In this document: positions 34,711 to 64,000 of the stretch, piece by piece
Numbering within the stretch: position 1 is the stretch's first letter
How the letters are laid out: each line of letters begins with the position of its first letter
Assembly (NCBI GenBank): GCA_029216955.1
Contig: JANAVB010003400.1
Coordinates: forward strand, 11,383,654-11,447,653
DNA length: 64,000 nucleotides
From: Iris pallida
Lineage: Eukaryota; Streptophyta; Magnoliopsida; Asparagales; Iridaceae
Direction: 5' to 3'
Translations under genes and position numbers: made by a program
The notes under the pieces: model-generated
The model's input: the letters and a program-made list of their open reading frames with translations, nothing else
What the model was told of the DNA's origin: nothing
Database searches by the model: none

Positions 34711-34759
34711 ATGCTTACTCTCAAACTCTTTGTTTACACAGTAGTAATATTTTTTGTTT
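34711..34759 (+). pseudogene. psbI: Plastid psbI 5' fragment
   Basis: Encodes [16 protein letters not shown], the start of the small photosystem II subunit I. After this codon run the frame enters the reverse strand of ycf2. Confidence 0.85.
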
Positions 34760-34761
34760 TG

Positions 34762-35012
34762 CGGGTCCCAAATAAATTGGCTTATTCGAAAAAAGCCTTG
34801 TTCTTTGGAAGATCTATCTCGTGTCTGGTACTGCATGGTTCCACTCTGCAAGAACTCCGAATCATTCTATTTAAGTTTATCCTCTTTATGATAAAGGATC
34901 CCCTTGCCCCGAAAGGGCCCGGCCCAATAAGGAAATCCCAATTCAGTAGGCCTTTCGATACAATCAAATAGATTGCCACAAGGGCGCCATATTCTAGGAG
35001 CCCAAACTATGT
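34762..35012 (-). pseudogene. ycf2: Plastid ycf2 fragment
   Basis: The minus strand encodes [37 protein letters not shown], then after a stop [20 protein letters not shown] and [15 protein letters not shown], characteristic of Ycf2. It abuts psbI, which is not its plastid neighbour. Confidence 0.88.
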
Positions 35013-35274
35013 CGAAATTTATTAAGGCTTCAGAATTTCGACTGCCATGACCTCCTCATCTGGGAAGTAGTGTGAGAGAGGAGAGTTATCGGGGACGGGG
35101 GGTGTGCCTTGAGATAATGCCTGAGGATGTTTAAGATGTTTCACGTTGCTCTCGTTGCAGAGGAGCTACTTCACATGAGCTACTTCAAATCGAGTCATTT
35201 CATCGTGTACCTTGCTGATTATGCTACCAAAGAACTTCATATTTCTCATATCAGTCGCAGTTTTGTCAATTATT

Positions 35275-36242
35275 AAAATGGAGGAGATTGTTGACCCATC
35301 TGGTCACAGTTAACTTGATTTTGATAATTAACATAAACTTCGAGTTGATACATGAAATACAAGACTTCAGAAGACTGTATTAAATCAATTCGAAAGCTGC
35401 GAAACAGTCGAGTTATTTTCTTTACTTATTCTGTATTTTATTTTTATTGAGTCTAGGACTTATGTGAGTATGATCGCATAGGCAATTAGTCGTAATCATC
35501 TACTCAAATTAGCCTATCCAAATTCTAACGTTTTCTAACCAAAACCAAACTCTCTTTTAATCAAAATATGCCACAATATATTTTGGAATCCAGGAAACAG
35601 AACTCGGAACGAGTTCACCCTGAACTCGATACTCCTGAAAACTCTCATAGTCAGAATGGGCTACCTATTATTTTGGCACACAACGTTCAAAATTTTGAAC
35701 GTTAGGGCATCAGAGCTCTGTTTGAACTATGTCCTAAAAAATACTATAACTAGAGAAGAAACTTTTCATTTCAATCATCAATTCATTCTTCATCTTCTCT
35801 ATTCTATAAAGTATTTCAGTCTTCAAATCACCAACACAACTCATATTCTTCTAAGCGCCGGTGTGTTTCTGATTCGAAGTGAACGAGTTATATAGGCTTG
35901 GTTTTCAAAGTTATTTGTTTAGAGTTGAAGTCTGTTCGTGCCCTTCAGATCAAAGCACGAAGTATAAAGAAGTCGACGTGCTCTTCGGATAAAAGCGTGT
36001 GGTGTAACTGCTATTCAAAAATAGTTAATTAACTCCGAGAAAGAGTTCTTGGGTCTGGACTAGTCCTCTCAGAGGGATACCAGGATAAAATCAATGTCTT
36101 TGAGTTTGCTCTCTATTACTCTACTGCTGACTTATTTGTTTATGTATACACTGTAGTGATTAACTGCCTTCATATTACATGAGTATTTTTAATTGGTGAT
36201 ATTTAATCCTGCTACACTCACAGAGTTGCCATCGATCCCTCA
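35275..36242 (+). repeat. Copia-B polypurine tract and 3' LTR (LTR 35289-36242, 954 bp)
   Basis: AAAATGGAGGAGAT (35275-35288) precedes TGTTGACCCATCTGGTC. The LTR ends GTTGCCATCGATCCCTCA. U3 includes an ACTCGGAACGAGT palindrome and a GTTCAAAATTTTGAAC palindrome (35687-35702). TATAAAG near 35811 and the R-U5 hairpins match the 5' copy. Confidence 0.88.
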
Positions 36243-36910
36243 CAACTTCTACTGTACCACCTCGTGGCATGGGGAGAGGGCGAGAAAATGGTCGAGGCTC
36301 TCTATTTATTCCTCGGCTCCTAATTACTTTTCACCATTGGAAATGCTGGAACCTTGCAGCCTTATTTCTCTGTCTTCCTCGACTTTGATTTATTTTCACC
36401 AAAAGAGATGCAAAGTCTTCGTCTCCTTGTCTCTCATAGCACCCGTCGCTCTCGTTTACTTTTGCATCCGACTGTGCTCCAACGACTGCTTCTTGAGTTC
36501 TGCGGTTTGCTATGGAAGACGCTACGAGAGAATAAGGCCTGCTGAAGTCCTCCTACTCATTGTGCTTAGCGGGAAAATAATCGGTTGGATTATGAGTGCC
36601 TACTCAAGCATTAGTTTCCTTGTGCACAAAGGGGGCGCTGGTAGGAGAACGCATATCAATGAAATCGAATGGGGGTGATGATGACATGGGCATGAGGCTA
36701 TCAGATCTTCAACTCATATCTTATGCTCCTTATAATCAGTGTATTTATTAGTTCTACATTGCACATCTCCAAACTACATTTAGGCAGACGCTTCTCTCTC
36801 ATTTATCCTAACAATCTTGGGAACATGAGTCTTTCCATGGGAGAAACCTTCAATCACTTCTTCACAAGTAGTCATGAGCTAAAATGATTTGATTATAAAT
36901 TTAGATAACT
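36243..36910. other. Unassigned DNA between Copia-B and the TIR element
   Basis: A 161-codon open stretch (36193-36678) begins inside the LTR and has no recognisable domain. An alternative frame begins PPRGMGRGRENGRGS. Nothing supportable as a gene. Confidence 0.4.
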
Positions 36911-38138
36911 TATAAAGGCACTTCATTTTTTGATCAGGGCTAGTCCGGATTGGAGCTAGCCCAGATCTTTTTGGATTTTACTCAGGACATCCCATTTTTT
37001 TTGATTTAGGGCTGTCACAAAGTGAAATTCCCCCAAACCCAAATTTTTTCTCTCATTTGCAAAAATTTTTCTCTCTTCCTAAACCCTAACTCCTCTATTC
37101 TTCTTCTTCCTCTTCTCCTCCACCATTTCTCCATCCCCAAGCAAGAAGTTAATTTAAAAATTCCTAGAAATTTCTTCCCCCTAGAAATTTTCTCTCTTCC
37201 TCTTATCTTCCAAATTTTCTTCTCAAGAAGATCGATGGCACCCAAATTCTTTCTCTATTTGTTTTCAAAATCCTAGAAATTAAATTAAAAAATTCAAGCA
37301 TCCATTACATTGTTTATTTCAATTGTTTGTAGGCCATTTGAATTAAACTACATTCGGAGTGAAAAATTATCCATTTAAATTAAACACAAGTATGCACGAA
37401 CGAAAAAACTCTGCGTCGACCAGGACTGCCCAATTTTCTGGCAGTCCTACAAACTGAATGGACTGCCAGAAAACTGGGCAGTCCTAAGTCACAACATGTG
37501 AAACAAAGGACTGTCCAATTTTCTGGCAGTCCTACAAACTGAATGGACTGCCAGAAAATTGGGCAGTCCTAAGTCACAACATGTGAAACAAAGGACTGTC
37601 CATTTTTCTGGCAGTCCTTACTGTATTCAGGACTGCCAGAAAACTGGACAGTCCTACATACTGTAAGGACTGCCAGAAAAATGGACAGTCCTTTGTTTCA
37701 CATGCTGTGACTTAGGACTGTCCAGTTTTCTGGCAGTCCATTCAGTTTGTAGGACTGCCAGAAAATTGGGCAGTCCTTGTGTTGCACTAGTTGAACAGCA
37801 ATATTGGGGTTTCCTCCCATATTAGGGTTCGTATATTATGAGGTGCCTTTGGGTGCCATCAAAATTGAAAATGAGAAAAAAATTAGGGATAACAATATTA
37901 AATTTCCACCAATATTAGGGTTTAATATTTTTTTTGTTGTTGTTGTTCTTCTTTTTTTTTTCTTCTTCTTCTTCTTGTTGGATGGGTTGAGGAAGAAGAG
38001 GGAAAAAATAGAAGAAAAAAAAATGACTTTTATACCAAAGAATGGGATAGCCCTAATCAATTTTTTCAATGGCAAACTTGTAAATAATACAAAGTTTAAA
38101 ATGGGATAGCCCTGATAAAAATGTGAAGTGCCTTTATA
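36911..38138. mobile_element. Non-autonomous terminal-inverted-repeat DNA transposon, 1.2 kb
   Basis: The left end TATAAAGGCACTTCA...TTTGATCAGGGCTA (36911-36942) is mirrored at the right by TAGCCCTGATAAAAATGTGA then AGTGCCTTTATA (38106-38138). The flanks read ACT|TATA... and ...TATA|ACT, so the target duplication could be ACT, TATA or TA; the superfamily is therefore open. Internal: hairpin GGGCTAG...CTAGCCC (36938-36962), CT-rich AACCCTAA sequence (37020-37280), the palindromic array (37423-37776), and AT-rich sequence to the right end. No transposase. Confidence 0.75.
37423..37776. repeat. Array of nine 25-bp palindromic units forming a larger inverted repeat
   Basis: Units start at 37423, 37460, 37508, 37545, 37593, 37630, 37667, 37715 and 37752. 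Each is GGACTG(C/T)CC-type arm, 9-nt AT-rich centre, and GGCAGTCC arm (or its reverse complement). Orientations are + - + - + - - + -. Spacers are strictly 12 nt (TACAAACTGAAT or complement) or 23 nt (starting TAAGTCACAACATG or complement). The +/- pair repeats with an 85-bp period on the left. The part right of about 37642 is the reverse complement of the part left of it. Confidence 0.95.
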
Positions 38139-38984
38139 ACTAACCTAAATTTAGAAGCTCGAAAGCGACACATAATGTCAGCAAGCGATACATAATGTCA
38201 GCAGACCGCTTTCACATGAGATCTAACACGAGAAATTATTATATGGTCCAACCTCACCACATGGCAATAGTGAATGGTGAGCCCGGCCACTAATTTCTTA
38301 ACTAGTGAACCCACTTGAGGGGCGGTCGGCATTCTTTTACAAAGTAGCATTGCTCTAAGGATGTGTCAGAACTGCGGACCACACAGATCTCAGTATTATC
38401 ACGATCCCTCGACCGCGTTCCAATTTTACTGAATGACCAACTGGCAAAGGCAGTATTAACTGTTAATAAATCTGCTTTGAACAGCAACTTCTATATAAAA
38501 GGGACCAACAGGACAATGCGGCCTTCGGTTACAAAACCCTTAAAATCCCAGCAACCCTTGTGGAATTTATAAAAAGTAATTTCTGATTAATCACACTTAA
38601 AGCTGTCAGCAGTAATCTATGATAGTTAAGCCACAAAATAAAAGGGTTTAAAGAATTTCAATTACATTTCTAATCTCGATAAACCAAGAGTAGGCACCTC
38701 ACGCGATCAGTAAATACAAAATTTTGATAGGAACCGGAAAAATGTGAATTGCACTTCGCAAGCTGACTAGTGCTTGTTTAAAAGTTCTGGCTTCTTCTGT
38801 AAACTGTCCCCAAATAGACAAGATCTTCTGCATGCATCCCTTCAATATTGCAGCATATAAAAGCGATAGCAGTTTAATAGAGTTCAACCGCTTGTAGTAA
38901 CCAAAGCGGCCTTCCATTGAGCAGAACTAACTATGGAAGCAAGGTGTATAATCAAGGTTTTGCTGCGGAGCTCCACAAACTCAT
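38139..38984 (-). other. UBP5 3' untranslated and downstream region
   Basis: No coding signal on either strand. A transcript of the minus-strand UBP5 gene would end here. A duplicated GCGA(C/T)ACATAATGTCAGCA word is at 38164-38203. The polyadenylation site was not located. Confidence 0.4.
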
Positions 38985-57839
<18,855 letters not shown>

Positions 57840-58485
57840 CTGAAAATTAGCTAGTAAGAACTGCAGAGATAACAAATGGTAGGGAAGACAGAAAAAGTTC
57901 TTAGGCCTACTATATCTTCAACATAATATGGTGTCTGCACGACGTTTAGCAATACATAAAAGACCAGTCGGGCATACAAAATATAGTAAAATACAGTATA
58001 AAAAAAAAAAGGATCAGCATGGCAGGTACCTGCTTTGTCTAACAACAAAAGTAAACAGTGAACAAATAATGCAAGTTCTAAAAAATACTCCCATACACTG
58101 ATTACAAATCTACAGAATAGAGGCTTGGTCACTAAACCAGAAATTAGTTAAGAGATGGCACTAGGAAAGAAATTTCAAAATGGATTAGGTTCTACTCATG
58201 CAACTTCCAAAAATTAGTTTAGTGCATCAATTGTTTGCAAAAAAGTAAAGCAAGAACCAAATATTGAGTCAAATCACTTACTAGCATTAAAACTACAAGG
58301 GAAAACATGGACCAGGGAGTTGCAAACTGGTCCAAGTACTCCTACTGTCCTACAAAGAATATCTCAGCTTCAAATCAATAAAAGATAGCACTATGTCCAA
58401 CCACAAAATAAAATCTACCATATATACTAGTTGAGATTCAGCAGGCATGAAAATTGGAGCAAAACAAGGATGGTGGCTAGCACTA

Positions 58486-59522
58486 ACTTGGCAGAGAGAA
58501 ATAAACTGTATGGAATAAAGCGTACTCTCCACAGCTTCTTACTTATAATAACGCAACAAAATAAAAATGGAAATATACAATCTTGACTTATATGAATAAG
58601 ACTAAATCTTTGACTAGATCTAAATGGACTCAAAAATCTATTAATCTTGAAATAGACGTAAAACATAGCAAATTCTTCTAAAGTCCCCCTCAAGTTGAAC
58701 ACGTTTGGAAACACATGCAACTTGGATTAGAAAAAAATTCAAGAAAAGTAGACGAAAACTAGCATTTAAGTACTTGTGGCAGCATGGGCCTGATATGCAA
58801 GAGATCAGATCAGCACCATAGGGATTATGAGCCGAAGCTAGAGGTGATCAGTGTTGCATGGGGCTTGGGTAGGAGTTGGTGATGGTCGACATTAGATGTG
58901 GGATGCAGGATGACTAGAGTTGAAGGTGGATGAATCTAGAAGCAACCTAGGACAGAATTGGAGGTTGCTGACGCTGAAGGCAACCTGGGCCGTAGTTGAA
59001 GGTGATCTGTGTTGCATGTGGCAAGGGCCCATAATAGAGGCACCGTTGGGCATCCAGGGCAGGAGTTGGGAGGCCGAGCATAGTGGCAAGAAAAACCACT
59101 TCTCAACTTTACCAACTACTACTTTTCTGCTATCTCTATGTGAATGATTTGTTTTATTTCTTCTTCATCCTCCACCTCTTGCATACCGGTCAGAAGAGAA
59201 CGATAATGGCTACATGCCACCAGGAGGAAAAAAAAAAGGAAGCGAGTATCATCTCAACCTTTCCTTCGAGGAACATGAAACTTGTCAGTTAATTGTTGAT
59301 ATCCATAAGATAGTAGGCATGGATGATGGAGAAAGAAAAGGTGGCCAACCCTAATTTGGTTGAGAAATATAAATTGTACTGAATAACCAACATACTCTCC
59401 AAAGGAGAGCTTCTTCGTATTTATAATAAATCAACCATACAAATACAAGAAGATAGACTCTTAACTAAGTCAGTAGATATATTAAACCTCAATAGACCTA
59501 AACATTACAAAATCTTAACATA
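58486..59522 (-). mobile_element. Short non-autonomous LTR element T2, relative of T1
   Basis: On the minus strand the 3' LTR (58681 down to 58486) follows a polypurine tract AACTTGAGGGGGACT at 58682-58697, the same tract as T1. Its end CTCTGCCAAGTTA resembles that of a second LTR-like block at 59522-59345 ending CTCAACCAAATTAGG. The two blocks share TTATTATAA.TA.GAAGAAGCT and GGAGAGTA. The interior of about 650 bp has no gag or pol. Confidence 0.5.
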
Positions 59523-61849
59523 CTTGACATATTGCACTATGCAATTGAGTCTCATTTTAAGGTATCTCCTCGCCTTGTGACAACAGTTTTCGTGATAGAA
59601 GAAGAATCAGACCCTTATAAATGATTCGGACCCCAAATTCATGTGTTCTTGTATCTTTGCTCCTTCTTCCCTTTATTCTTAAGAACACATTCCTACAACA
59701 TATAAAACTAAGACTATTTCAAGTTTGGTATAGTAACAGTGATGGTTATTCTGGTTGTTATTCCTCTTACTATTCTAGTATGCTAATAGAAAACTTTGGT
59801 CTTACTTGGACATAGTAGAATCAAGCATTATTAAGATCACACCACAGGTGCACGACCTTGGATGCAAGCCACGGGCTCGAAGCCTCAAACAAAGAAAGAC
59901 ACACCCCTTCAGCAAGGCCCGGACTAGAGGCGTACGGCACACGCTTTCCCACAAATCTCCAGGCAAGCATATGCAGTGAGCACCAGTTGCAAGGCTTCTT
60001 TTTTTCCTACGACAGCCACGAGGGCATCTTCTACCCCAACGGTGGATTCTCTTCCTGCGGCAACCGCATCCTCCTCTTTTCCATCTTCTTCTACAATACT
60101 CCAGCAGGAACAAGCCACAGATATTCTTCTATCTTATTCTTCCTGGTCATATTCCACTTCCTCTTCCCTTTCTTTCTTCTTTTGCTTTTCCCTTTGATTC
60201 TTCTTTCGTAGTTTCTTCTCTTTTTTTGTTACTTCGTATTTCTCTTTGTTTCTTCTTCCCATTTTCACCTGCTTCGTCCCTTTTCTTCTTGTTTCTTCTT
60301 CGTGTGTGATTCTTTTTCCTTCTTTGTTTTGTTCGTATATTTCTTCTTCCTCATATGACTTGAAGAAGGGTCTAGGTCTCTTTGACCTCCATAATACTTA
60401 CAACTTGAACTTTGGACTAATCCGATTAGAATCTGGTGTCAAACTTGTTGAAGAACACAACCGAAATATGGGTTGTAAAGTGGTCGGCTTTGGTTTGGGC
60501 TTGGACATATCATGTTCATTTTAAAAGTTGGGTTCGAGCAATTTTAAAAGGGTTACTTTAAGCCTTCTAGGCCAAATTTAACAATGTCAACCTGCCCAGA
60601 GAGTATTAACTTGCTAAAGTTATCAATGACTAACATTCTTAACTATTGGTTATCATAAGTGTTAATTTCCAATATTCTTAAGTCTCAAAAGTTTAATTGA
60701 TATAGTACAGTGGTGATATCTGTGTAAATGTACTGTAATGACAATTAAGATGCTATTAATTGAATTTTACAATAGATTAACTCTTAAATAATAAACAACA
60801 TAATGCCAAACTAGAACATTTTATCTTCTTTATAGAAAAGTTTTTTTTAAAACATTAAGCATCAAAACTTGTCAGTCTGATCTGAAACTGCCAATACTTG
60901 TAAAGAGGGTCAGTTATCGAAACTGATACCGAGATTTTGAACTTTGCTTGAGACCAATTGAAGCCTTGCGAGAAGTCAATTGCACAATTCCACTAAAAAC
61001 TCTCTTGCTAATATAATTAAAGATTGGGCTTGCATGTAATAGTGTCCATCTTGATGTCTTCATCATTTATGTAAGATGTAAAACTTTACCCTCATAACTT
61101 TACTACCAACTTTATATGCCATATCGACACGAATCGTACAACAATGAGAAGCATACACTAACTTCTACAGTTTTCTAACTTCTTACAGTCGCATAGTGCT
61201 AGACTTCCCCTTGACAATTTTATGGATAAGTCATGCTTTCTTATCTTGACCTAATTGGCAACTTCATCCTTAGAACACATAAAACAATATCCATCGAGTC
61301 TAACCACAAGTCTGAATCAAGAAGGCACTAATTCAAGTATAAGTAGAAATATCAATCACATCAAAAGCTAGTGTGAACTTAGGATGTCGTCCATTCTCTA
61401 AATCCATAAAGTTGGTACTATATTGAAACCATGTATGACATTAGCAAGGTTCTTGATATCAGATATCGATCCCATACCAACATAGTAGTACAAGATAATA
61501 ATTTTCTTCATATATGCATTTATGTTAAGAATTAAAGCATTAATATAAAACTAAACTGACAAGTATCCTTAAATAATTCTAATAATTAAACAACTCAAAA
61601 CTATCTTTCAAACTAATAAGCTTGAGGAAGCAAAGGTCTTTTTTGTAGAAAGCGAATTTTCAAACAAATTGCAAAGAAAAAAATTATAAATCAAAGTATC
61701 CCCAAAAAATTACTGGTAATGGCCAGACTGATATACCACTATAGTGGCCGGTTTACACCAAATATTGGCCGATATTTAACTTATATAGTCGATATTTTCA
61801 TGGACCGATTTTTAAACATATGTCATGTACAGAATTAAAACATAATGGC

Positions 61850-62298
61850 TGAAATGGAAGAATGTTTCTCGATAAAAAAGAATTTTATAAGACTACTATA
61901 AACCAACCATGCTTTATGGATCGTAGTGTTGGACAATTAAGAAACATGTCCAAAAAGTTAGTATAGCTGAAATGAAAATACTAAGATGGATGGTGACAAA
62001 TACATTAAAGGATACACAAGAAATAAGTGTATCTGTGGGATGCACCAATCGAGGATAAGACGAGGAAAAAATGATTTAGCTGGTTTGGACATGTACGATG
62101 CAAAACCATAGATGTACATGTAATATAATATAGTAGTTAGTGGAGTCGCTAGGACTAGAGGTAGGCCTAGATTAACATGGTTTGAAGTGTTCTTTAAGGA
62201 TATGGATCGTGTTAACGTTACAAAGTACAAGGCCCTTAACATAACCAAATCAAAGAAGAGTACGTACTCAACCAATCGACCCCAAAAATTTGGATAAA
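61850..62298 (+). pseudogene. LINE reverse transcriptase C-terminal fragment
   Basis: Broken frames: KPTMLYGS-CWTIKKHVQKVS, IAEMKILRWM, then RPRLTWFEVFFKDMDRVN. These match the plant LINE end (LYGAECWP.KK.H..KM...EMRMLRWM ... GRPK.TW..V...D). Related to the fragment at 41320-41700. Confidence 0.7.
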
Positions 62299-62466
62299 GG
62301 CTTTGTTGTTGTTGTAGGCACCGTATCATTGCTCCACTGGTAACAGTATAACGGACGGTGTACCGTCCATACCGAACATCCTGGCTTTGTTGTTGTTGTA
62401 GGTACCATATCATTGCTCCACCTGTACCAGTATACTGGACGGTGTACCGTCCATACCGGACATCCT
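62299..62466. repeat. 84-bp tandem duplication with GGACGGT-GT-ACCGTCC palindromes
   Basis: 62299-62382 and 62383-62466 are near identical (GGCTTTGTTGTTGTTGTAGG ... CATCCTG). Each holds GGACGGTGTACCGTCC, a hairpin with 7-bp arms. A CAGTATA(A/C)(C/T)GGAC segment precedes it. Confidence 0.85.
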
Positions 62467-62721
62467 GAACACTCTCCATTAGTAGCAAGAGTAAATAAAT
62501 CTCAGCATCCATCAAAGTGTTACCCTTAGGTTAAGGTCCAATTTATTCAACTAGAAAACATCAGGGTTGGATATTTCAAGGGTTCAAAAGCCATTTGTTA
62601 GAACAAAACACCACTACTACACAATCCCTTGCCCAAGATTCTCATCTCACAGCAACCACCACTGCCTCTCACCCAATCCTCTTGGAACAGTACTCAGATC
62701 TTTCCTCAAAATCTTGTATAA

Positions 62722-62934
62722 TTGCCAATTTCCTCTAATCTTATTGCTTACCCTCTCTCCCCTAACTCTATTTTAGCATTTCTCTTCATGTTCACTGGAT
62801 TAACCAAAACTTCTACTGTTGCAGAGCCAAAAGCTTTCAGAACTCAGACCAAACATCATCTCCATCATCCCACCTTAAATCCCTTGCAGCAGAACCCTAA
62901 TAACATTGATCCAAAGAATGGTAAAGGACGGTAA
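62722..62934 (+). CDS. Weak candidate for a small secreted peptide
   Basis: 70 codons: MPISSNLIAYPLSPNSILAF then a hydrophobic LFMFTGLTKTSTVA, which could be a signal peptide cleaved after VA, followed by a basic polar tail ending NNIDPKNGKGR. No known peptide family motif is recognised. It lies antisense within the UBP5 intron and may be chance. Confidence 0.15.
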   Translation: MPISSNLIAYPLSPNSILAFLFMFTGLTKTSTVAEPKAFRTQTKHHLHHPTLNPLQQNPNNIDPKNGKGR

Positions 62935-64000
62935 ATAGACATGGAGAATGCCCTCTAGCTGAGGACAGGAACAGCAGAATTGTGAGATTTACGGATTTCC
63001 CAAGCCAAGAACCAGTTGATCTAATTGTTTAACGAGTTGCATGGATCATAATCAAGTTACTAATCAGTCAGGTTCGACTATAGTAATCAGCACAGTTATT
63101 AGAGGCGAAAAGTGCACCTACACGGTAAGGTCCAGTAGAGCTAGGCACGAAGCACAAAAGAGAGGGGAAAACAAAGCATGTGCAAAGTATAAAAAGATGT
63201 ATATTTATGTCATATTTCTTCTTTTTTGCATATCCTTAGGTTTTTATTTGGTGTGAGAGGAAAAGGACGGTTGTCGCTTGGAGTCGAGGCAGTCGGCGAG
63301 GTTGATGATGGAGTCGGGTCTGGAAGAGATTAAATAGCAGCCATAGGGAGAGGAGGAAAGGTTGGAAATCGGCGGCAATTGACAATCAGCAAGGCCTTGG
63401 GGAAGAAGATCATTTTTTGTGCGAGATGGATCTTGAATTTGGGTATCAGGTTACATATCGACTTCTTCTGTGTGACAAAAAAAATCAATTTTGTATATAT
63501 AACCCAGGAAGATTCATAAACAAGGAAGATATGGGTTGTTGAAAGTCAAAAATGAACAAGGAAGATCCAAATATATGGGTTGTTGAAGGTCTCAATTGGA
63601 GAAGGTGACCTAATCCAACACTTCAACAACACCTATGGTGCAATATCTCACGGTCGCACCAAATATGTAAATGACTGAATAAATCTCATACAGGACTCCT
63701 CGCTACCATACCGACCAAATTATTGATTGTTGTTCAACTAATACATGGAAAAGAGTTTTACTCGAGCGTTCCACAAGTTATCAAGAGCAGATCTGTCCAA
63801 AGTGCCAAGCTGTTCAAAACCAAAAAGAAAGATGATCTTTATGTTAGCTATGTAACTATGTTGTACAAGTTCCTATCAGATAACATCAAACAACTCAAAA
63901 AATTTAAGTTGTGAGTTACATAGAATAAGAGCTCTAGATTAAGAGTTGCGCCAAACAAGCACAAAGTACAGATCTTTGAAAGCTACTGAAAAGAAAAGGG

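Larger units (their letters stand above)
57840..64000 (-). other. UBP5 first visible intron (more than 6 kb)
   Basis: No UBP5 exon was recognised here, so the DUSP-encoding exon lies beyond 64000. Content: short LTR element T2 (58486-59522), CT-rich DNA (60040-60360), LINE fragment (61850-62298), tandem duplication (62299-62466) and otherwise AT-rich unassigned DNA (60400-61850, 62950-64000). Confidence 0.55.

Noticed and set aside
36193..36678. 161-codon open frame downstream of the Copia-B LTR
   Set aside because: Starts inside the LTR, has no recognisable domain and biased composition; likely random.
37423..37776. Regularly spaced repeats suggesting a CRISPR-like array
   Set aside because: Units alternate orientation, spacers are repeated rather than unique, and the host is a plant nuclear genome; it is a palindromic transposon-associated array.
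37804..38109. Frame MGFPPILGFVYYEVPLG.. in the TIR element
   Set aside because: Built on poly-T and TTC/TTG repeats with an IGNSPPILGF-like duplication; no transposase motif.
59802..60118. Possible SINE suggested by a GGCTTCGAGCCC word resembling a Pol III B box
   Set aside because: No convincing A box, poly-A or T tail, or target duplication was found.

Overview
The window is nuclear DNA of a flowering plant. It holds one intron-rich cellular gene, nested LTR retrotransposons, a CACTA transposon, and plastid- and probably mitochondrion-derived DNA embedded in nuclear context. No species-specific marker is visible.

Left third (1-23010): a plus-strand CACTA (En/Spm) transposon fills 1-6965, with its left end outside the window. 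It carries a broken Transposase_24-like gene and, in one intron, captured pentatricopeptide-repeat (PPR) fragments that have been duplicated, inverted and tandemly amplified. It sits inside a minus-strand copia LTR (LTR-0, 6966-8007). Head to head with LTR-0 lies Copia-A (8008-14276), a 5'-truncated Ty1/copia element of SIRE/Maximus type with pol, an extra ORF after pol, and a 3' LTR. Copia-C (about 17501-21053) is a relative reduced to a gag scrap, a 3' non-coding part and an LTR. A minus-strand Ty3/gypsy Tekay-like LTR lies at 21415-22697.

Middle (23011-38138): Copia-B is a second SIRE-like element with both LTRs (the 5' one truncated), decayed gag and pol, and the same extra ORF. Between that ORF and the 3' LTR it has received about 5.3 kb of organelle-derived DNA. 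In this insert, pieces of plastid psaB, psbC, psbA, psbI, ycf2, ndhD and 23S rRNA are shuffled and fused end to end. A 1.2 kb terminal-inverted-repeat element follows (36911-38138). Its core is an array of nine 25-bp palindromes in mixed orientation that itself forms a large inverted repeat.

Right half (38139-64000): a UBP5-type ubiquitin-specific protease gene on the minus strand. Eleven exons between 38985 and 57839 join in frame and carry the Cys, His and Asp boxes. The first exon or exons (DUSP domain) are not in the window, so the first intron exceeds 6 kb. The introns hold LINE fragments, two related short LTR elements, a Mutator-like MITE, duplicated plastid 16S rRNA ends, a 34-nt G run and several tandem duplications, yet the coding frame is intact.

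The most unusual items are: (1) a roughly 100-bp segment kept between pol and the extra ORF in Copia-A and Copia-B and also in the pol-less Copia-C, with hairpins that are preserved although their bases differ; (2) the palindromic array of the TIR element; (3) the shuffled plastid mosaic; (4) a GC-rich triple hairpin inserted in LTR-0. All identifications come from reading the sequence and remembered family motifs; no database search was run.
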